Source: Nonomuraea harbinensis (GTDB taxonomy: Bacteria > Actinomycetota > Actinomycetes > Streptosporangiales > Streptosporangiaceae). From it: DNA of 64,000 nucleotides. Both the position numbers and the translations under genes were made by a program. Position 1 is the stretch's first letter. Each line of letters starts with the position of its first letter. The stretch spans positions 62,001 through 126,000 of the forward strand of contig NZ_JAHKRN010000019.1 of the NCBI RefSeq assembly GCF_019396385.1. The letters are read 5' to 3'. The notes under the pieces were generated by a model. The model was not told where the DNA came from, did no database searches, and saw only the letters and a program-made list of their open reading frames with translations. Shown piece by piece: positions 16,601-25,815 of this stretch.

Positions 16601-18123
16601 GCCCGGCGGCCGGGTTCGCACGGACGCTGCGCGCGGAGTGGACGAAGTTCCGCACGGTCCGCGGCTGGGTGCTCGGCACGGTGGTCGCGGCGCTGCTCGT
16701 CCCGCTGCTCGCAGCGGTCTCCGCGGCGGGCAGCCACGCCTCGTGTGACAGGAACGGGGTCGAGACCGCCTGTCCCGAGCCGCCGCTGGGCCCTGACGGC
16801 CGCGCTGTGCATGACAAGTTCTTCTTCGTGCACCGGACGCTGGACGGCGACGGCTCCATCACCGTGCGGCTGACGTCGATGTCCGGCATCATCACCTACC
16901 CGCCGCCGGACCACGACGAGATCGTGCCGGGCCTGGTGCCGTGGGCGAAGGCCGGAGTGATCGTCAAGGCGAGCATGGAGCCGGGCTCGTCCTACGCGGC
17001 GGTCATGGCCACCGGCGAGCACGGCGTGCGGATGCAGCACGACTACACCGGGGACGTGGCGGGCCGGCCCGGCGGGGCGCCGCGCTGGCTGCGGCTGACC
17101 CGCGCGGGAGAAACCCTCACCGGGTACGAGTCCGCCGACGGACGGCAGTGGGCCGAGGTCGCCGCCGTCCGCCTGCCGGATCTGCCCGCCGAGGTGGAGA
17201 TCGGCATGTTCGCCGCCTCGCCGGGTGACCTGACCGTGAAGCAGGCCGATCTGGGCGGGCTGATCGAGCAGATGCGGTTCACCGAGACCACCGCCGTGTT
17301 CGACCAGGTGAAGGTCGAGGGCGCGGCGCCCGGGGCGTGGCGGCACACCGACGTGAGCCCCACGCCCGGCACGAACCCCGGGGAGGTCCACCACCCGGGC
17401 AGCGCCGTGGAGTCGGGCGGCACGTTCACCGTGGTCGGGAGCGGCGACATCGCGCCGGTCGGCACCGACGGCGGCATGGCGGTGGAGCTGACGCTGACCG
17501 GGATACTGTTCGCGCTGGTGGTGGTGGTCGTCGTGGCGGTGCTGTTCGTGACCGCCGAGTACCGGCGCGGGCTCGTCCGCGTCACCCTGGCGGCCTCGCC
17601 GCGCCGGGGCCGGGTGCTCGCGGCCAAGGCCCTGGTGATCGGCGGGGTCGTGTTCGCCGCCGGGCTGGCCGCGAGCGCGGTCGCGATGCCGGTCGGCAAG
17701 CATCTGCTGCGGGGCAACGGCAACCACGTGCTGCCGGTGCCCGCGCTCACCGAGGTGCGGGTGATCGCGGGGGTGGCCGCGCTGCTGGCCGTGTCCGCCG
17801 TGCTGGCGCTGGCGCTCGGGACGCTGTTCAGGCGCAGCGCGGCGGCGGTCGTCACCGCGCTGGCGCTGATCCTGCTGCCGCACGTGCTGGCCACCGCCTC
17901 CGTGCTGCCCGTCGAGCTGTCGCTGTGGCTGCTGCGGATCACGCCCGCCGCCGCGTTCGCCGTCCAGCAGAGCATTCCCGAGTATCCGCAGGTGGTCGAC
18001 TTCTACGTGCCGCAGGGCGGCTACTACCCGCTGCCGCCGTGGGCCGGGCTGGGCGTGCTGTGCTGCTACGCCGCGCTCGCGCTCGCCCTGGCCGTGGTGA
18101 GGCTGAACAGGAGGGACGCGTGA
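16597..18123 (+). CDS. ABC-2 permease with large extracytoplasmic insertion
   Basis: A 508-residue permease. The first membrane helix (about residues 20-45) is followed by roughly 250 hydrophilic residues before the remaining five or six helices (from about residue 300). This insert has short beta-strand-like segments such as SITVRLTSM, WAKAGVIVKASMEPGSSYAAV, PRWLRLTRAGETLTGYESAD and VEIGMFAASP, a pattern close to DUF1349/concanavalin-like jelly-roll domains. It would face the outside and may bind the exported or sensed compound or the wall. The transport part (TAEYRRGLVRVTLAASPRRG) matches ABC-2 permeases. It overlaps neighbours by ATGA and GTGA. Confidence 0.8.
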   Translation: MSPAAGFARTLRAEWTKFRTVRGWVLGTVVAALLVPLLAAVSAAGSHASCDRNGVETACPEPPLGPDGRAVHDKFFFVHRTLDGDGSITVRLTSMSGIITYPPPDHDEIVPGLVPWAKAGVIVKASMEPGSSYAAVMATGEHGVRMQHDYTGDVAGRPGGAPRWLRLTRAGETLTGYESADGRQWAEVAAVRLPDLPAEVEIGMFAASPGDLTVKQADLGGLIEQMRFTETTAVFDQVKVEGAAPGAWRHTDVSPTPGTNPGEVHHPGSAVESGGTFTVVGSGDIAPVGTDGGMAVELTLTGILFALVVVVVVAVLFVTAEYRRGLVRVTLAASPRRGRVLAAKALVIGGVVFAAGLAASAVAMPVGKHLLRGNGNHVLPVPALTEVRVIAGVAALLAVSAVLALALGTLFRRSAAAVVTALALILLPHVLATASVLPVELSLWLLRITPAAAFAVQQSIPEYPQVVDFYVPQGGYYPLPPWAGLGVLCCYAALALALAVVRLNRRDA

Positions 18124-18881
18124 ACCGGGCGCTGCACGCCGAGTGGACCAAGCTGCGCACCGTGGCGGGGACCGGCCCGCTGCTGCTGCTCGCCGTCGTG
18201 CTGACCGTGGCCATGGGCGCCGCCCTGGCCGCCACGCTGACCTGCCCCTGGGGACGGTGCGCGCAGGACTCCGTCAAGCTCACGTTCAGCGGACTCCCGG
18301 TGAGCCAGGCATGCGTCGCCCTGCTGGCGGTGCTGGCCGTCGGCGGCGAGTACGGCACCGGCATGATCGGCACCACCCTGACGGCGATACCGCGCCGCGG
18401 GCGGGTGCTGGCGGCCAAGGCGGCCGTCGTCGCCGGGCTGACCGCGGTCGCGGGGACCGTCGCCGTCCTCGCGTCGGCGCTGGCCGGGCGGCTCATCCTG
18501 CCCGGCCGCGGCTACCCGGCACTGTCGCTGGCCGACGGGCCGACGCTGCGCGCGGCCGCCGGCTCGGTGCTCTACCTCGCGCTGGTCGCGCTGCTCGGCG
18601 TGGGGATCGCGATGGCCGTACGCGATCCGGCGGCGTCGATCGCGGCCGTGCTCGGGCTGCTCTACCTGTTCCCGCTGCTGGCGCACATGGTGTCGGATCC
18701 GGGCTGGCACCGGGTCCTGTGGAGCCTGGCGCCGATGAACGCCGGCCTCGCCGTGCAGACCACCGTGAACGTGGCGAGCCTGCCGATCCCGCCCTGGGCG
18801 GGTCTCGGCGTGCTCGCGGCCTGGTCGGCGGCGGCGCTGCTGGCCGGCGGGCTGCTGCTGCGGGCCCGAGACGCGTCGTGA
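18120..18881 (+). CDS. ABC-2 permease, second subunit
   Basis: A 253-residue membrane protein with six predicted helices. It shares the start RALHAEWTKLRTV and the cytosolic loop GEYGTGMIGTTLTAIPRRGR with the preceding permease (RTLRAEWTKFRTV and AEYRRGLVRVTLAASPRRGR), so the two are paralogues that probably form a heterodimer. The GTG start overlaps the previous stop as GTGA. With the ATPase it completes an exporter; the substrate is unknown. Confidence 0.88.
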   Translation: MNRALHAEWTKLRTVAGTGPLLLLAVVLTVAMGAALAATLTCPWGRCAQDSVKLTFSGLPVSQACVALLAVLAVGGEYGTGMIGTTLTAIPRRGRVLAAKAAVVAGLTAVAGTVAVLASALAGRLILPGRGYPALSLADGPTLRAAAGSVLYLALVALLGVGIAMAVRDPAASIAAVLGLLYLFPLLAHMVSDPGWHRVLWSLAPMNAGLAVQTTVNVASLPIPPWAGLGVLAAWSAAALLAGGLLLRARDAS

Positions 18882-18944
18882 TCCGCGTCGTCGACCGGCG
18901 CCATCGATTACTCTGTACGACATACACAGTTTTGAGGAGTGCCG

Positions 18945-19583
18945 ATGGAGATCCGGACGTTCAGGGAAGACGATCGAGCCGAGCTGCGCGAGCTGTTCGC
19001 GCGCGCGGGGGAGGGGTCGCCCACCGGCTCGCTGTGGGGGCACGTGGAGTCCGAGCGTGACATCTACCTGGAGCCCTACATGGACCAGGAGCCGGACTCG
19101 CTGTTCCTCGCCGCCGACCGGGGCGTCCTCGTCGGCTACCTGACCGGTTGCCTGGACGGCGCGACGTTCCCCGGCGAGAGCGAGCGGATGACGCGGGCGA
19201 TCAGAAGGCACCGGCTCTACCTGCGGCGCGGCCCGGCGGCCTTCTTCGCCCACGCCATGCTCGACGCGGCGGGGGCGGCGATCCGCCGGCAGCCGGGCCC
19301 CGGCGACTTCGAGGACCCGCGCTGGCCCTCCCACCTGCACATCAACGTCGCCCCTGAAGCCCGCGGCACCGGCGCCGCCCAGGGGCTCATGGAGTCGTGG
19401 CAGCGGCGGCTCAAGGAGGCGGGATCGCCGGGCTGCCACCTGCAGACGCTGGTGGAGAACACCCGGGCGGTGCGGTTCTTCGAACGGGCCGGTTTCACCG
19501 CGCACGGCCCCGCGCCCCTGGTGCCGGGCCTGCGCCACCAGGGCGGGCGCGTCCACCAGCGGACGATGGTGTGGAGCCCCTGA
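18945..19583 (+). CDS. GNAT-family N-acetyltransferase
   Basis: A 212-residue acetyltransferase. The N-terminal MEIRTFREDDRAELRELF, the central LHINVAPEARGTGAAQGLMESW (acetyl-CoA loop, R-G-T-G-A) and VENTRAVRFFERAGF are canonical. An extra segment of about 60 residues (ERMTRAIRRHRLYLRRG) sits between the first strand pair and motif A. The ATG at 18945 follows GAGGAGTGCCG; a GTG 6 bp upstream overlaps the ribosome site and was rejected. The acceptor is unknown. It is convergent with the P450 gene. Confidence 0.87.
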   Translation: MEIRTFREDDRAELRELFARAGEGSPTGSLWGHVESERDIYLEPYMDQEPDSLFLAADRGVLVGYLTGCLDGATFPGESERMTRAIRRHRLYLRRGPAAFFAHAMLDAAGAAIRRQPGPGDFEDPRWPSHLHINVAPEARGTGAAQGLMESWQRRLKEAGSPGCHLQTLVENTRAVRFFERAGFTAHGPAPLVPGLRHQGGRVHQRTMVWSP

Positions 19584-19598
19584 CGCGCGCCTCGCGGG

Positions 19599-20795
19599 TC
19601 ACACGTCCCAGGCGACCGGCAGGCTCTTCAGCCCGTAGATGTCCGCGGTCTCCGGGCGCAGCCCGACCTCCTCCGGCGGCACGGCCAGGCGCAGCGTGGG
19701 GAAGCGGGTGACCAGCGCGGGGAAGGCGACCCGCATCTCGACGCGGGCCAGCTGCTGACCCAGGCACTGGTGGATGCCGTGGCCGAACGCCAGATGCCCG
19801 GGGGCCTCCCGCCCCAGGTCCAGCACGTGGGGGTCGGCGAAGCGCTCGGGGTCGCGGTTGGCGGTGTTGTACGACAGGATGACCGTCGTCCCGGCCTCGA
19901 TGGTCCGGCCGCCCAGCTCGACGTCCTCCAGCGCCGTCCGCATGAACGTCTTGGCGACGCTCAGATACCGCAGCAGCTCCTCCACGGCCCGGTCGGTGAG
20001 CGCGGGGTCGGCGCGGAGCGCGGCCAGCTGCGCCGGGTTGCGCAGCAGCGCGAAGGTGCCCAGCGCCAGCATGTTCGCGGTGGTGTCGAGCCCGGCCGCG
20101 AGCAGGATGAGAGCGATGCCCCGCAGCTCCTCGTCGGTCAGGTCGCCGTCGGTGAGGTCGCTGAGCACGTCGTCAGTCGGGTTCGCGCGCTTGGCGGCCA
20201 CCAGCTCCCCGAGATAGCGCTGGGTCGCCGTGTAGGCGGCGAGCATGTCCTCGTCGCTCGTCTCCCCGCTGAGGAACGAGTCGACCTGCTCCTGGAAGGA
20301 GCCCCGGTCCTCGTACGGCACGCCCAGCAGCTCGCAGATGACGATGGTGGGGATGGGCTTGGCGAACGCGGTCACCAGGTTCACCGGCGGCCCGGCCTTC
20401 TCCATGGCGTCCAGGTGGTCGGCGGTGATCTGCTCGACGCGCTCGGTGAGCTGCCGCATGCGCCGCACGGTGAACTTGCCCACCAGCGGTTTCCGGTAGC
20501 GCCCGTGCTGCGGCTCGTCCATGAGGAGGAACTCGCCGGGCGGCGCGGGAGGGATCTCCATGCCGCTGACGTCGATGGACGGGTGGAGCATGAGCTCCTT
20601 GCGTGAGCTGAACCGCGCGTCGGCCAGGACCGACCTGACCAGGTCGTATCCGGTGATCAGCCAGCCGGGCCTGCCCCCGGGGAAGGTGTAGCGGCTGATC
20701 GGGCCGTGCTCGCGGGCCTGGATCAGCTCGCCGGGCGGGTCGAAGGGACATCCGGGCCGGCGCGCGGTCGGCATCGTGGCGACGGTGTGTTCCAT
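19599..20795 (-). CDS. Cytochrome P450
   Basis: A 398-residue soluble bacterial P450. The I-helix oxygen-binding stretch is LLAAGLDTTANML, the ExxR motif is EELLR and the haem-binding loop FGHGIHQCLGQQLAR places the Cys thiolate near residue 344. The N-terminus CPFDPPGELIQAREHGPISR is typical of CYP105/CYP107-like actinobacterial hydroxylases of secondary metabolism or xenobiotics. The ATG at 20795 was chosen because AAGGCGG lies 9 bp upstream; an ATG 6 bp earlier is too close. It diverges from the SARP-STAND regulator and carries the same upstream triple repeat as the DrrAB exporter, suggesting co-regulation. No ferredoxin gene is adjacent. Confidence 0.95.
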   Translation of the reverse strand: MEHTVATMPTARRPGCPFDPPGELIQAREHGPISRYTFPGGRPGWLITGYDLVRSVLADARFSSRKELMLHPSIDVSGMEIPPAPPGEFLLMDEPQHGRYRKPLVGKFTVRRMRQLTERVEQITADHLDAMEKAGPPVNLVTAFAKPIPTIVICELLGVPYEDRGSFQEQVDSFLSGETSDEDMLAAYTATQRYLGELVAAKRANPTDDVLSDLTDGDLTDEELRGIALILLAAGLDTTANMLALGTFALLRNPAQLAALRADPALTDRAVEELLRYLSVAKTFMRTALEDVELGGRTIEAGTTVILSYNTANRDPERFADPHVLDLGREAPGHLAFGHGIHQCLGQQLARVEMRVAFPALVTRFPTLRLAVPPEEVGLRPETADIYGLKSLPVAWDV

Positions 20796-20854
20796 GGTCA
20801 TCCGCCTTGGTGTCGTTGTCGAACGGTCATCGCGTCCAACCTTCGCCTGCGCCT

Positions 20855-20895
20855 CTGACACCGGGCCGTCGCCGTGCTGACACGGCCGCTGACGC
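20855..20895. promoter_or_regulatory. SARP-like triple direct repeat, copy A
   Basis: Heptamers CTGACAC (20855-20861), CTGACAC (20877-20883) and CTGACGC (20889-20895) lie 22 and 12 bp apart, with a weaker CCGTCGC at the intermediate 11-bp position (20866). SARP activators bind heptameric direct repeats spaced by about one or two helical turns near the -35. The block lies between the P450 (start 20795) and the SARP gene (start 20957). The same block occurs at 25816-25856. Confidence 0.7.
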
Positions 20896-20956
20896 GACTC
20901 AGCTTCCTGCCGCCCGACGGTCCGGGACGCCGCCGAGGTTCGGCACAATGGCCCCT

Positions 20957-23900
20957 GTGCGAGTTGGACTGCTCGGGCCGTTCGAGGTCCGCAATCCCGA
21001 CGGGGCCGTGGTGGAGGTCCCCGGGGTCCGGCTGCGCGCGTTGCTCGCCGCGCTCGCCCTCGAACCCGGCCGGATCGTCCCCCGTACGAGACTGGTCGAC
21101 TGGATCTGGGGGCGGCGACCGCCCGCGGACGCGGTGAACGCCCTGCAGGCGCTGGTGTCCCGGCTGCGCAGGGTGTTACCCGACGGGGTGATCGAGGCGG
21201 ATTCCGGCGGCTACCGGCTGGCCGTCGCCCCCGATGCCGTGGACGCGTGCCGGTTCGAGCGCCTGACCGGTCAGGCCCGTGCCGCCGAGCCCGCGGCCCG
21301 GGCGGACCTGCTGCGCACGGCCCTGGCCTTGTGGCGCGGCACGGCGATGGCGGACCTCGCGCTGCGGGACAGCGAGCTGTTCGACGCCGCCGTCAGGCGG
21401 CTGGACGAGCTCCACGTGGCCGCGCTCGGGGACCGGGTGGACGCGGACATCCGCCTCGGCCGCGGCTCGGAGCTGGTCTCCGAGCTGACCGACCTGGTCG
21501 CCGCGTACCCGCTGCGCGAGGGGTTCGTGGCGGCGTTGATGCGGGCGCTCGCCGAGGCGGGGCGCACGCCCGAGGCGCTGACCGTCTACCAGCGGACGCG
21601 TGAGCGGCTGGCCGAGGAGCTGGGCGCCGACCCGTCGGCCGAGCTGTCCGCGCTGCACGTCGCGCTGCTCCGCGGCGAGGTGGGCGAGCGGGCGGAGCAC
21701 CGCCGCACCAACCTGCGCGCCGAGCTGACGAGCTTCGTCGGCAAGGACGAGGACGTCTCCGCGGTCGCCGCCCTGGCCGTCAGGCACCGGCTGGTCACCT
21801 TGACCGGGCCGGGCGGCTCGGGTAAGACGAGGCTGGCCGCGGAGACCGCCCGGACGATGCTCGCCGAGCTGCCGGACGGGGCGTGGCTGGTCGAGCTGGC
21901 CCCGGTGCGGGCGGGCGGTGAGCTGGCGCAGGCCGCGCTCACCGCGATCGGCCTGCGCGAACAGGCCCTGCTCGGCGGCGTGCGGGGCGGGGACCGGACG
22001 GACCGGCTCATCGCCGCGGTCCGGGAACGCGCGATCCTGCTGATCCTGGACAACTGCGAGCACGTGATCGAGGAGGCCGCGGCCTTCGCCGATCGGCTGC
22101 TGGGGGAGTGCCGCAGCCTGCGGATCCTGGCCACCAGCAGGGAGCCGCTCGGGATCACGGGGGAGGTGCTGTGGCAGGTCGAGCCGCTCGCGCTGCCCGC
22201 CGAGCGGGCGGACCCCGCCGAGATCGGGTCCTCGCCCGCGGTGCGGCTGCTGCGCGACCGCGCGCGCCTGGTGCGCCAGGACCTCGGCGCCGACGCGGCC
22301 GCCCTGCCGGCCATGGCGCGGATCTGCCGGGCGCTCGACGGGATGCCGCTGGCGATCGAGCTCGCCGCGGCACGGCTGCGCACGATGTCCGTCGATCAGC
22401 TGGCACGCGGGCTGGACGATCGGTTCCGGCTGCTGACCAGCGGCAGCCGGACGGCGCTCCCCCGGCACAAGACGCTGCGCGCGGTCGTCGACTGGAGCTG
22501 GGACCTGCTGAGCGAGGCCGAGCGACGCGTGCTGCGGCGGCTCTCGGTGTTCTCCGGCGGGGCGAGCCTGGAAGCGGCCGTACGGGTGTGCGGGGACGAG
22601 TCGTCCGGCGGGGAGCAGGTGTTCGACGTGCTGACCGCGTTGATCGAGAAGTCGCTGCTGCTCGCCGACGGCGGGGGCGCGATGCGCTACCGGATGCTCG
22701 ACACCATCAGGGAGTACGCGGCCTACCGGCTCGCCGAAGCCGGGGAGACCGAGCCTGCGCGCCGGGCGCATCTCGCGTACTTCACCGAGCTGGCCGAGAC
22801 GGCCGATCCGCACCTGCGCCGGGCCGGGCAGCTGGAATGGCTGGCCACGCTCGACGCCGAGCACGACAACATCACCGCGGCCCTGCGCCGGGCCATCGCC
22901 GGGGGATGGGCCCAGGAGTCGATGCGGCTGGTCGCGGCCGCGGGCTACTTCTGGTATCTCGGCGGGCACCGAGCCGAGGGCGCCGAGCTGAGCGTCGCGG
23001 CGGCCTCGCTGCCCGGCGAGGTGTCCGACGAGGTGCGGGCGATGGCGTACCTCATCGTGACCATGTTCGTGACCGCCGGGATCGGCGGTGACCAGTATCA
23101 GGCGCGGGAGTGGATCCAGGAGGCGCACCGGTTGGCCCGGCGCAGCGGGTCCCGCCGCCCGCTGCTCGGCTTCGTCGAGCTGCTGGAGCGGACGCTGCGG
23201 GGCCCGGCGGAGTTCATGCCCGCGTTCGAGCCGCTCATCGCCGGCGCCGATCCGTGGGTGCGCGCGCAGGCCAGGCTCACCCGGGGCCGGTTCCGGCTCA
23301 CGCTCGGCGGCGACGAGACCGACGTGGACCTCGACGCCGGGACCGCGCTCGCCGAGTTCCGCGCGCTGGGCGACCGGATGGGCATCGCGCTGGCGCTGAC
23401 CTTCCTGGCCGACCGGCTCGCCACCCGCGGCGAGTTCGCCCGCGCCTGCGAGCACCACGAGGAGGTCGTCGGGGCGCTGACCGAGGTGGGCGCCGTCGAG
23501 GACGTGGTCGGCGTGCGGGCGCGACAGGCCCAGCTGTACTGGCTGCTCGGCGACGAGCGGTCCAGCGCGTCCGCCATGGCGGAGGCGCAGCGGTGCGCGG
23601 GCGGGATCGTCTGGCCGGACGCGCTCGCCGAGCTGGCGCTGTCGAAGGCGCAGCTGGCGCGCTGGCGCGGTGAGCCGGACCAGGCGCACGAGCACCTGGC
23701 CACGGTGCGGGCGGTGATGGGCGAGCCGGGCATGCCCGGCTCGGTCCACGCCATGACCATGCACCTGTACGGCTACCTCACCGAGGACATCGAGGAGGCC
23801 CGCGCCTACCGGAAGGAGGCGTTCCGCGCGGCCGCGGCCACGGAGCACCCGCACCCGCCGATGATCGCCGAGATGCTGATCGGGATCGCGGACCTCGCGC

Positions 23901-24106
23901 TGCGCCAGGGGGAGTACGAACAGGCCGTGCGGCTGCTGGCGGCGAGCGACGGTGTACGCGGCACGCCGGACCGTTCGCAGCCGGACGCCGCCAGGATCGC
24001 CGCGGCCACGCGGAGCCGCCTCGGCGAGACCGTGTTCGCCGAGGCGTTCCGTGCCGGTCAGCGGCAGGACTGGCGCGAGCTGGCCGGGATCACGCTCGCT
24101 TCGTGA
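20957..24106 (+). CDS. SARP/AfsR-like STAND transcriptional regulator
   Basis: A 1049-residue regulator. Residues 1-95 form the OmpR-like winged helix (VRVGLLGPFEVRNPDG, VNALQALVSRLRRVLPDG). Residues 95-245 form the BTAD domain (YRLAVAPDAVDACRFERL, RTPEALTVYQRTRERLAEEL). An NB-ARC/STAND ATPase follows, with Walker A GPGGSGKTR near residue 286 and Walker B ILLILDNCEH. The C-terminal 450 residues are TPR-like helices. The GTG start was chosen because CACAAT lies 7 bp upstream and because the two other family members here also begin MR[F/V]xxLGP; an ATG at 20948 is the alternative. It should activate the flanking P450 and DrrAB exporter through the shared repeats. It overlaps the convergent permease by 17 bp. 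Confidence 0.9.
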   Translation: MRVGLLGPFEVRNPDGAVVEVPGVRLRALLAALALEPGRIVPRTRLVDWIWGRRPPADAVNALQALVSRLRRVLPDGVIEADSGGYRLAVAPDAVDACRFERLTGQARAAEPAARADLLRTALALWRGTAMADLALRDSELFDAAVRRLDELHVAALGDRVDADIRLGRGSELVSELTDLVAAYPLREGFVAALMRALAEAGRTPEALTVYQRTRERLAEELGADPSAELSALHVALLRGEVGERAEHRRTNLRAELTSFVGKDEDVSAVAALAVRHRLVTLTGPGGSGKTRLAAETARTMLAELPDGAWLVELAPVRAGGELAQAALTAIGLREQALLGGVRGGDRTDRLIAAVRERAILLILDNCEHVIEEAAAFADRLLGECRSLRILATSREPLGITGEVLWQVEPLALPAERADPAEIGSSPAVRLLRDRARLVRQDLGADAAALPAMARICRALDGMPLAIELAAARLRTMSVDQLARGLDDRFRLLTSGSRTALPRHKTLRAVVDWSWDLLSEAERRVLRRLSVFSGGASLEAAVRVCGDESSGGEQVFDVLTALIEKSLLLADGGGAMRYRMLDTIREYAAYRLAEAGETEPARRAHLAYFTELAETADPHLRRAGQLEWLATLDAEHDNITAALRRAIAGGWAQESMRLVAAAGYFWYLGGHRAEGAELSVAAASLPGEVSDEVRAMAYLIVTMFVTAGIGGDQYQAREWIQEAHRLARRSGSRRPLLGFVELLERTLRGPAEFMPAFEPLIAGADPWVRAQARLTRGRFRLTLGGDETDVDLDAGTALAEFRALGDRMGIALALTFLADRLATRGEFARACEHHEEVVGALTEVGAVEDVVGVRARQAQLYWLLGDERSSASAMAEAQRCAGGIVWPDALAELALSKAQLARWRGEPDQAHEHLATVRAVMGEPGMPGSVHAMTMHLYGYLTEDIEEARAYRKEAFRAAAATEHPHPPMIAEMLIGIADLALRQGEYEQAVRLLAASDGVRGTPDRSQPDAARIAAATRSRLGETVFAEAFRAGQRQDWRELAGITLAS

Positions 24107-24851
24107 ACGTCCTGCGCGCCCACAGGTAGCCGACCAGCGTGAGCCCGGCGCACCAGGCGACCGCCGTGATGGCTGGGCCCGCCGACGGCGTGCCGGACAG
24201 CAGCCCGCGCAGGGTCTCGATGATCGAGGTGAACGGTTGGTACTCGGCGAACTGCCGCGCACCCGGCCCCATCGTCTCGGCCGGCACGAAGGCGCTGCTC
24301 AGAAAGGGAAGGAGCATCAGCGGGACCCCGGCGAGTCCCGCGCCTTCCGGCGTCTTCGCGGCGAGCCCGGATGCGACGGTCAGCCAGCCGATCGCCAGCA
24401 CCGTCAACGCGACGATGCCGATCGCGCCGAGCCACTGCGGGAGACTCGCCGCCGGCCGGAATCCCAGCAGCACCGCCACCCCGATGATGATCGCGATGGC
24501 CACCATGGTCCGCAGCATGATCGCGATCACGTGCGCGTTCAGCACCGCGGCCCTGGACACGTCCATGACGCGGAGCCGGTTGATGAATCCGGTCGTCATG
24601 TCCGAGTTCACCGCGGTCGCGGTGGGGCCGATGCCGTAGCCGATGGTCATGATGATCAATCCAGGCGTCGCGTAGTCGACGTAGTCGGCCCCGACGTCGA
24701 AGGCGCCGCCGAACACGTGGACCATGAGGAACATCACGAACACCGGCACGAACACGGCGTTGAACAGCGTCAGCGGATTGCGCATCGTGTGCCTGAAGTC
24801 GCGCCGCACCATGGTGGCGGAGTCCGCCAGGAAAGCCGAGAAGGCGTTCAT
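24090..24851 (-). CDS. ABC-2 permease, DrrB-like
   Basis: A 253-residue membrane protein with six helices and the ABC-2/DrrB pattern (VRRDFRHTMRNPLTLFNAVF, then ATPGLIIMTIGYGIGPTATAVNSDM and FINRLRVMDVSRAAVLNAHV). DrrB-type permeases export anthracyclines or other hydrophobic drugs with a DrrA ATPase. The ATG overlaps the ATPase stop by 4 bp. The C-terminus overlaps the SARP gene tail to tail. Confidence 0.9.
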   Translation of the reverse strand: MNAFSAFLADSATMVRRDFRHTMRNPLTLFNAVFVPVFVMFLMVHVFGGAFDVGADYVDYATPGLIIMTIGYGIGPTATAVNSDMTTGFINRLRVMDVSRAAVLNAHVIAIMLRTMVAIAIIIGVAVLLGFRPAASLPQWLGAIGIVALTVLAIGWLTVASGLAAKTPEGAGLAGVPLMLLPFLSSAFVPAETMGPGARQFAEYQPFTSIIETLRGLLSGTPSAGPAITAVAWCAGLTLVGYLWARRTFTKRA

Positions 24852-25792
24852 CGGGCACTGACCTCCTTGTTCCCGTGCCCGGTGAGGGCGAAGAAGACGT
24901 CATCCAGATCCGGCGTGTGCACCGACAGTTCGCCGACCTCCACCGCATGCGTGTCGAGCCGTTCGAGCAGCGCCCGGAGCGACCGCACCCCGCCGTCGCC
25001 GGGCACCCGCAAGGTCAGCTCCTCGTCGTCCCTCGTGGACCCGGGCAGGACCCGCGCCGCGGCGTCGAGTTCCTCCCGGCTGGTGAACCGCAGCCGGACA
25101 TGACCGCCCGGAACCCGGCGCTTGAGCTCGTCGGCCGTGCCCTCGGCGACCAGCCGGCCCTGGTCGAGCACGGCGATCCGGCCGGCGAGCTCGTCGGCCT
25201 CCTGGAGATACTGAGTGGTCAGGAAGATGGTCGTGCCGTCGGCCACGAGTTCCCTGATGATCTGCCACATGGTGCGGCGGCTGCGCGGATCGAGTCCCGT
25301 CGTGGGCTCGTCCAGGAAGATGATCCGCGGCTTGCCGACCAGCGTCATGGCCAGGTCCAGCTTGCGGCGCATGCCGCCCGAGTAGGACGCCACCAGCTTG
25401 CCCGCCGATCCGGCCAGGTCGAACCGGTCGAGCAACCGGCCGGCGATCCTCCTGCCCTCCGCCCTGGGCAGGTGCAGGAGGTCCGCCGTCATCAGCAGGT
25501 TCTCCTCGCCGGTGAGGAGGTCGTCGACCGAGGCGAACTGCCCGGTGACCCCGATGGCCGCGCGCACCGCCTTGGTCTCCGTGGCCACGTCGTGCCCGGC
25601 GACGACGGCCTTCCCGGCGTCGGGGGCCAGCAGCGTGGTCAGCACGTGCACCGTCGTGGTCTTCCCGGCGCCGTTGGGCCCCAGCAGGGCGAAGACCGTG
25701 CCGGTCCGGACGTCCAGGTCGACGCCGTCGAGCACGACCTTGTCCTTGTACGCCTTGCGCAGCCCGGAGGCGGCGATGGCTGAATCGTTCAT
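24848..25792 (-). CDS. ABC exporter ATPase, DrrA-like
   Basis: A 314-residue ATPase with Walker A GPNGAGKTT near residue 39, signature YSGGMRRKLDLAMTL, Walker B RIIFLDEPTTGLDPRSR and H-loop TTQYLQEADELAGRI. The C-terminal DUF4162-like tail (HVRLRFTSREELDAAARVL) is typical of daunorubicin-resistance ATPases. The ATG at 25792 follows GGTGGGCGCC. The SARP-like repeat block at 25816-25856 lies immediately upstream, making this a likely SARP target with its permease. Confidence 0.92.
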   Translation of the reverse strand: MNDSAIAASGLRKAYKDKVVLDGVDLDVRTGTVFALLGPNGAGKTTTVHVLTTLLAPDAGKAVVAGHDVATETKAVRAAIGVTGQFASVDDLLTGEENLLMTADLLHLPRAEGRRIAGRLLDRFDLAGSAGKLVASYSGGMRRKLDLAMTLVGKPRIIFLDEPTTGLDPRSRRTMWQIIRELVADGTTIFLTTQYLQEADELAGRIAVLDQGRLVAEGTADELKRRVPGGHVRLRFTSREELDAAARVLPGSTRDDEELTLRVPGDGGVRSLRALLERLDTHAVEVGELSVHTPDLDDVFFALTGHGNKEVSAR

Positions 25793-25815
25793 GGCGCCCA
25801 CCATCGCCGGCCGCT

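Noticed and set aside
18914..18926. TGTA-N5-TACA inverted repeat upstream of the acetyltransferase at 18945
   Set aside because: Arms are only 4 bp and no regulator is adjacent, so it is not distinguishable from chance.
21176..24262. Very long antisense frames opposite the SARP-STAND gene and similar ones opposite other genes
   Set aside because: Typical third-position GC shadows of high-GC coding sequence, with Arg/Pro/Gly/His-rich translations and no domains.
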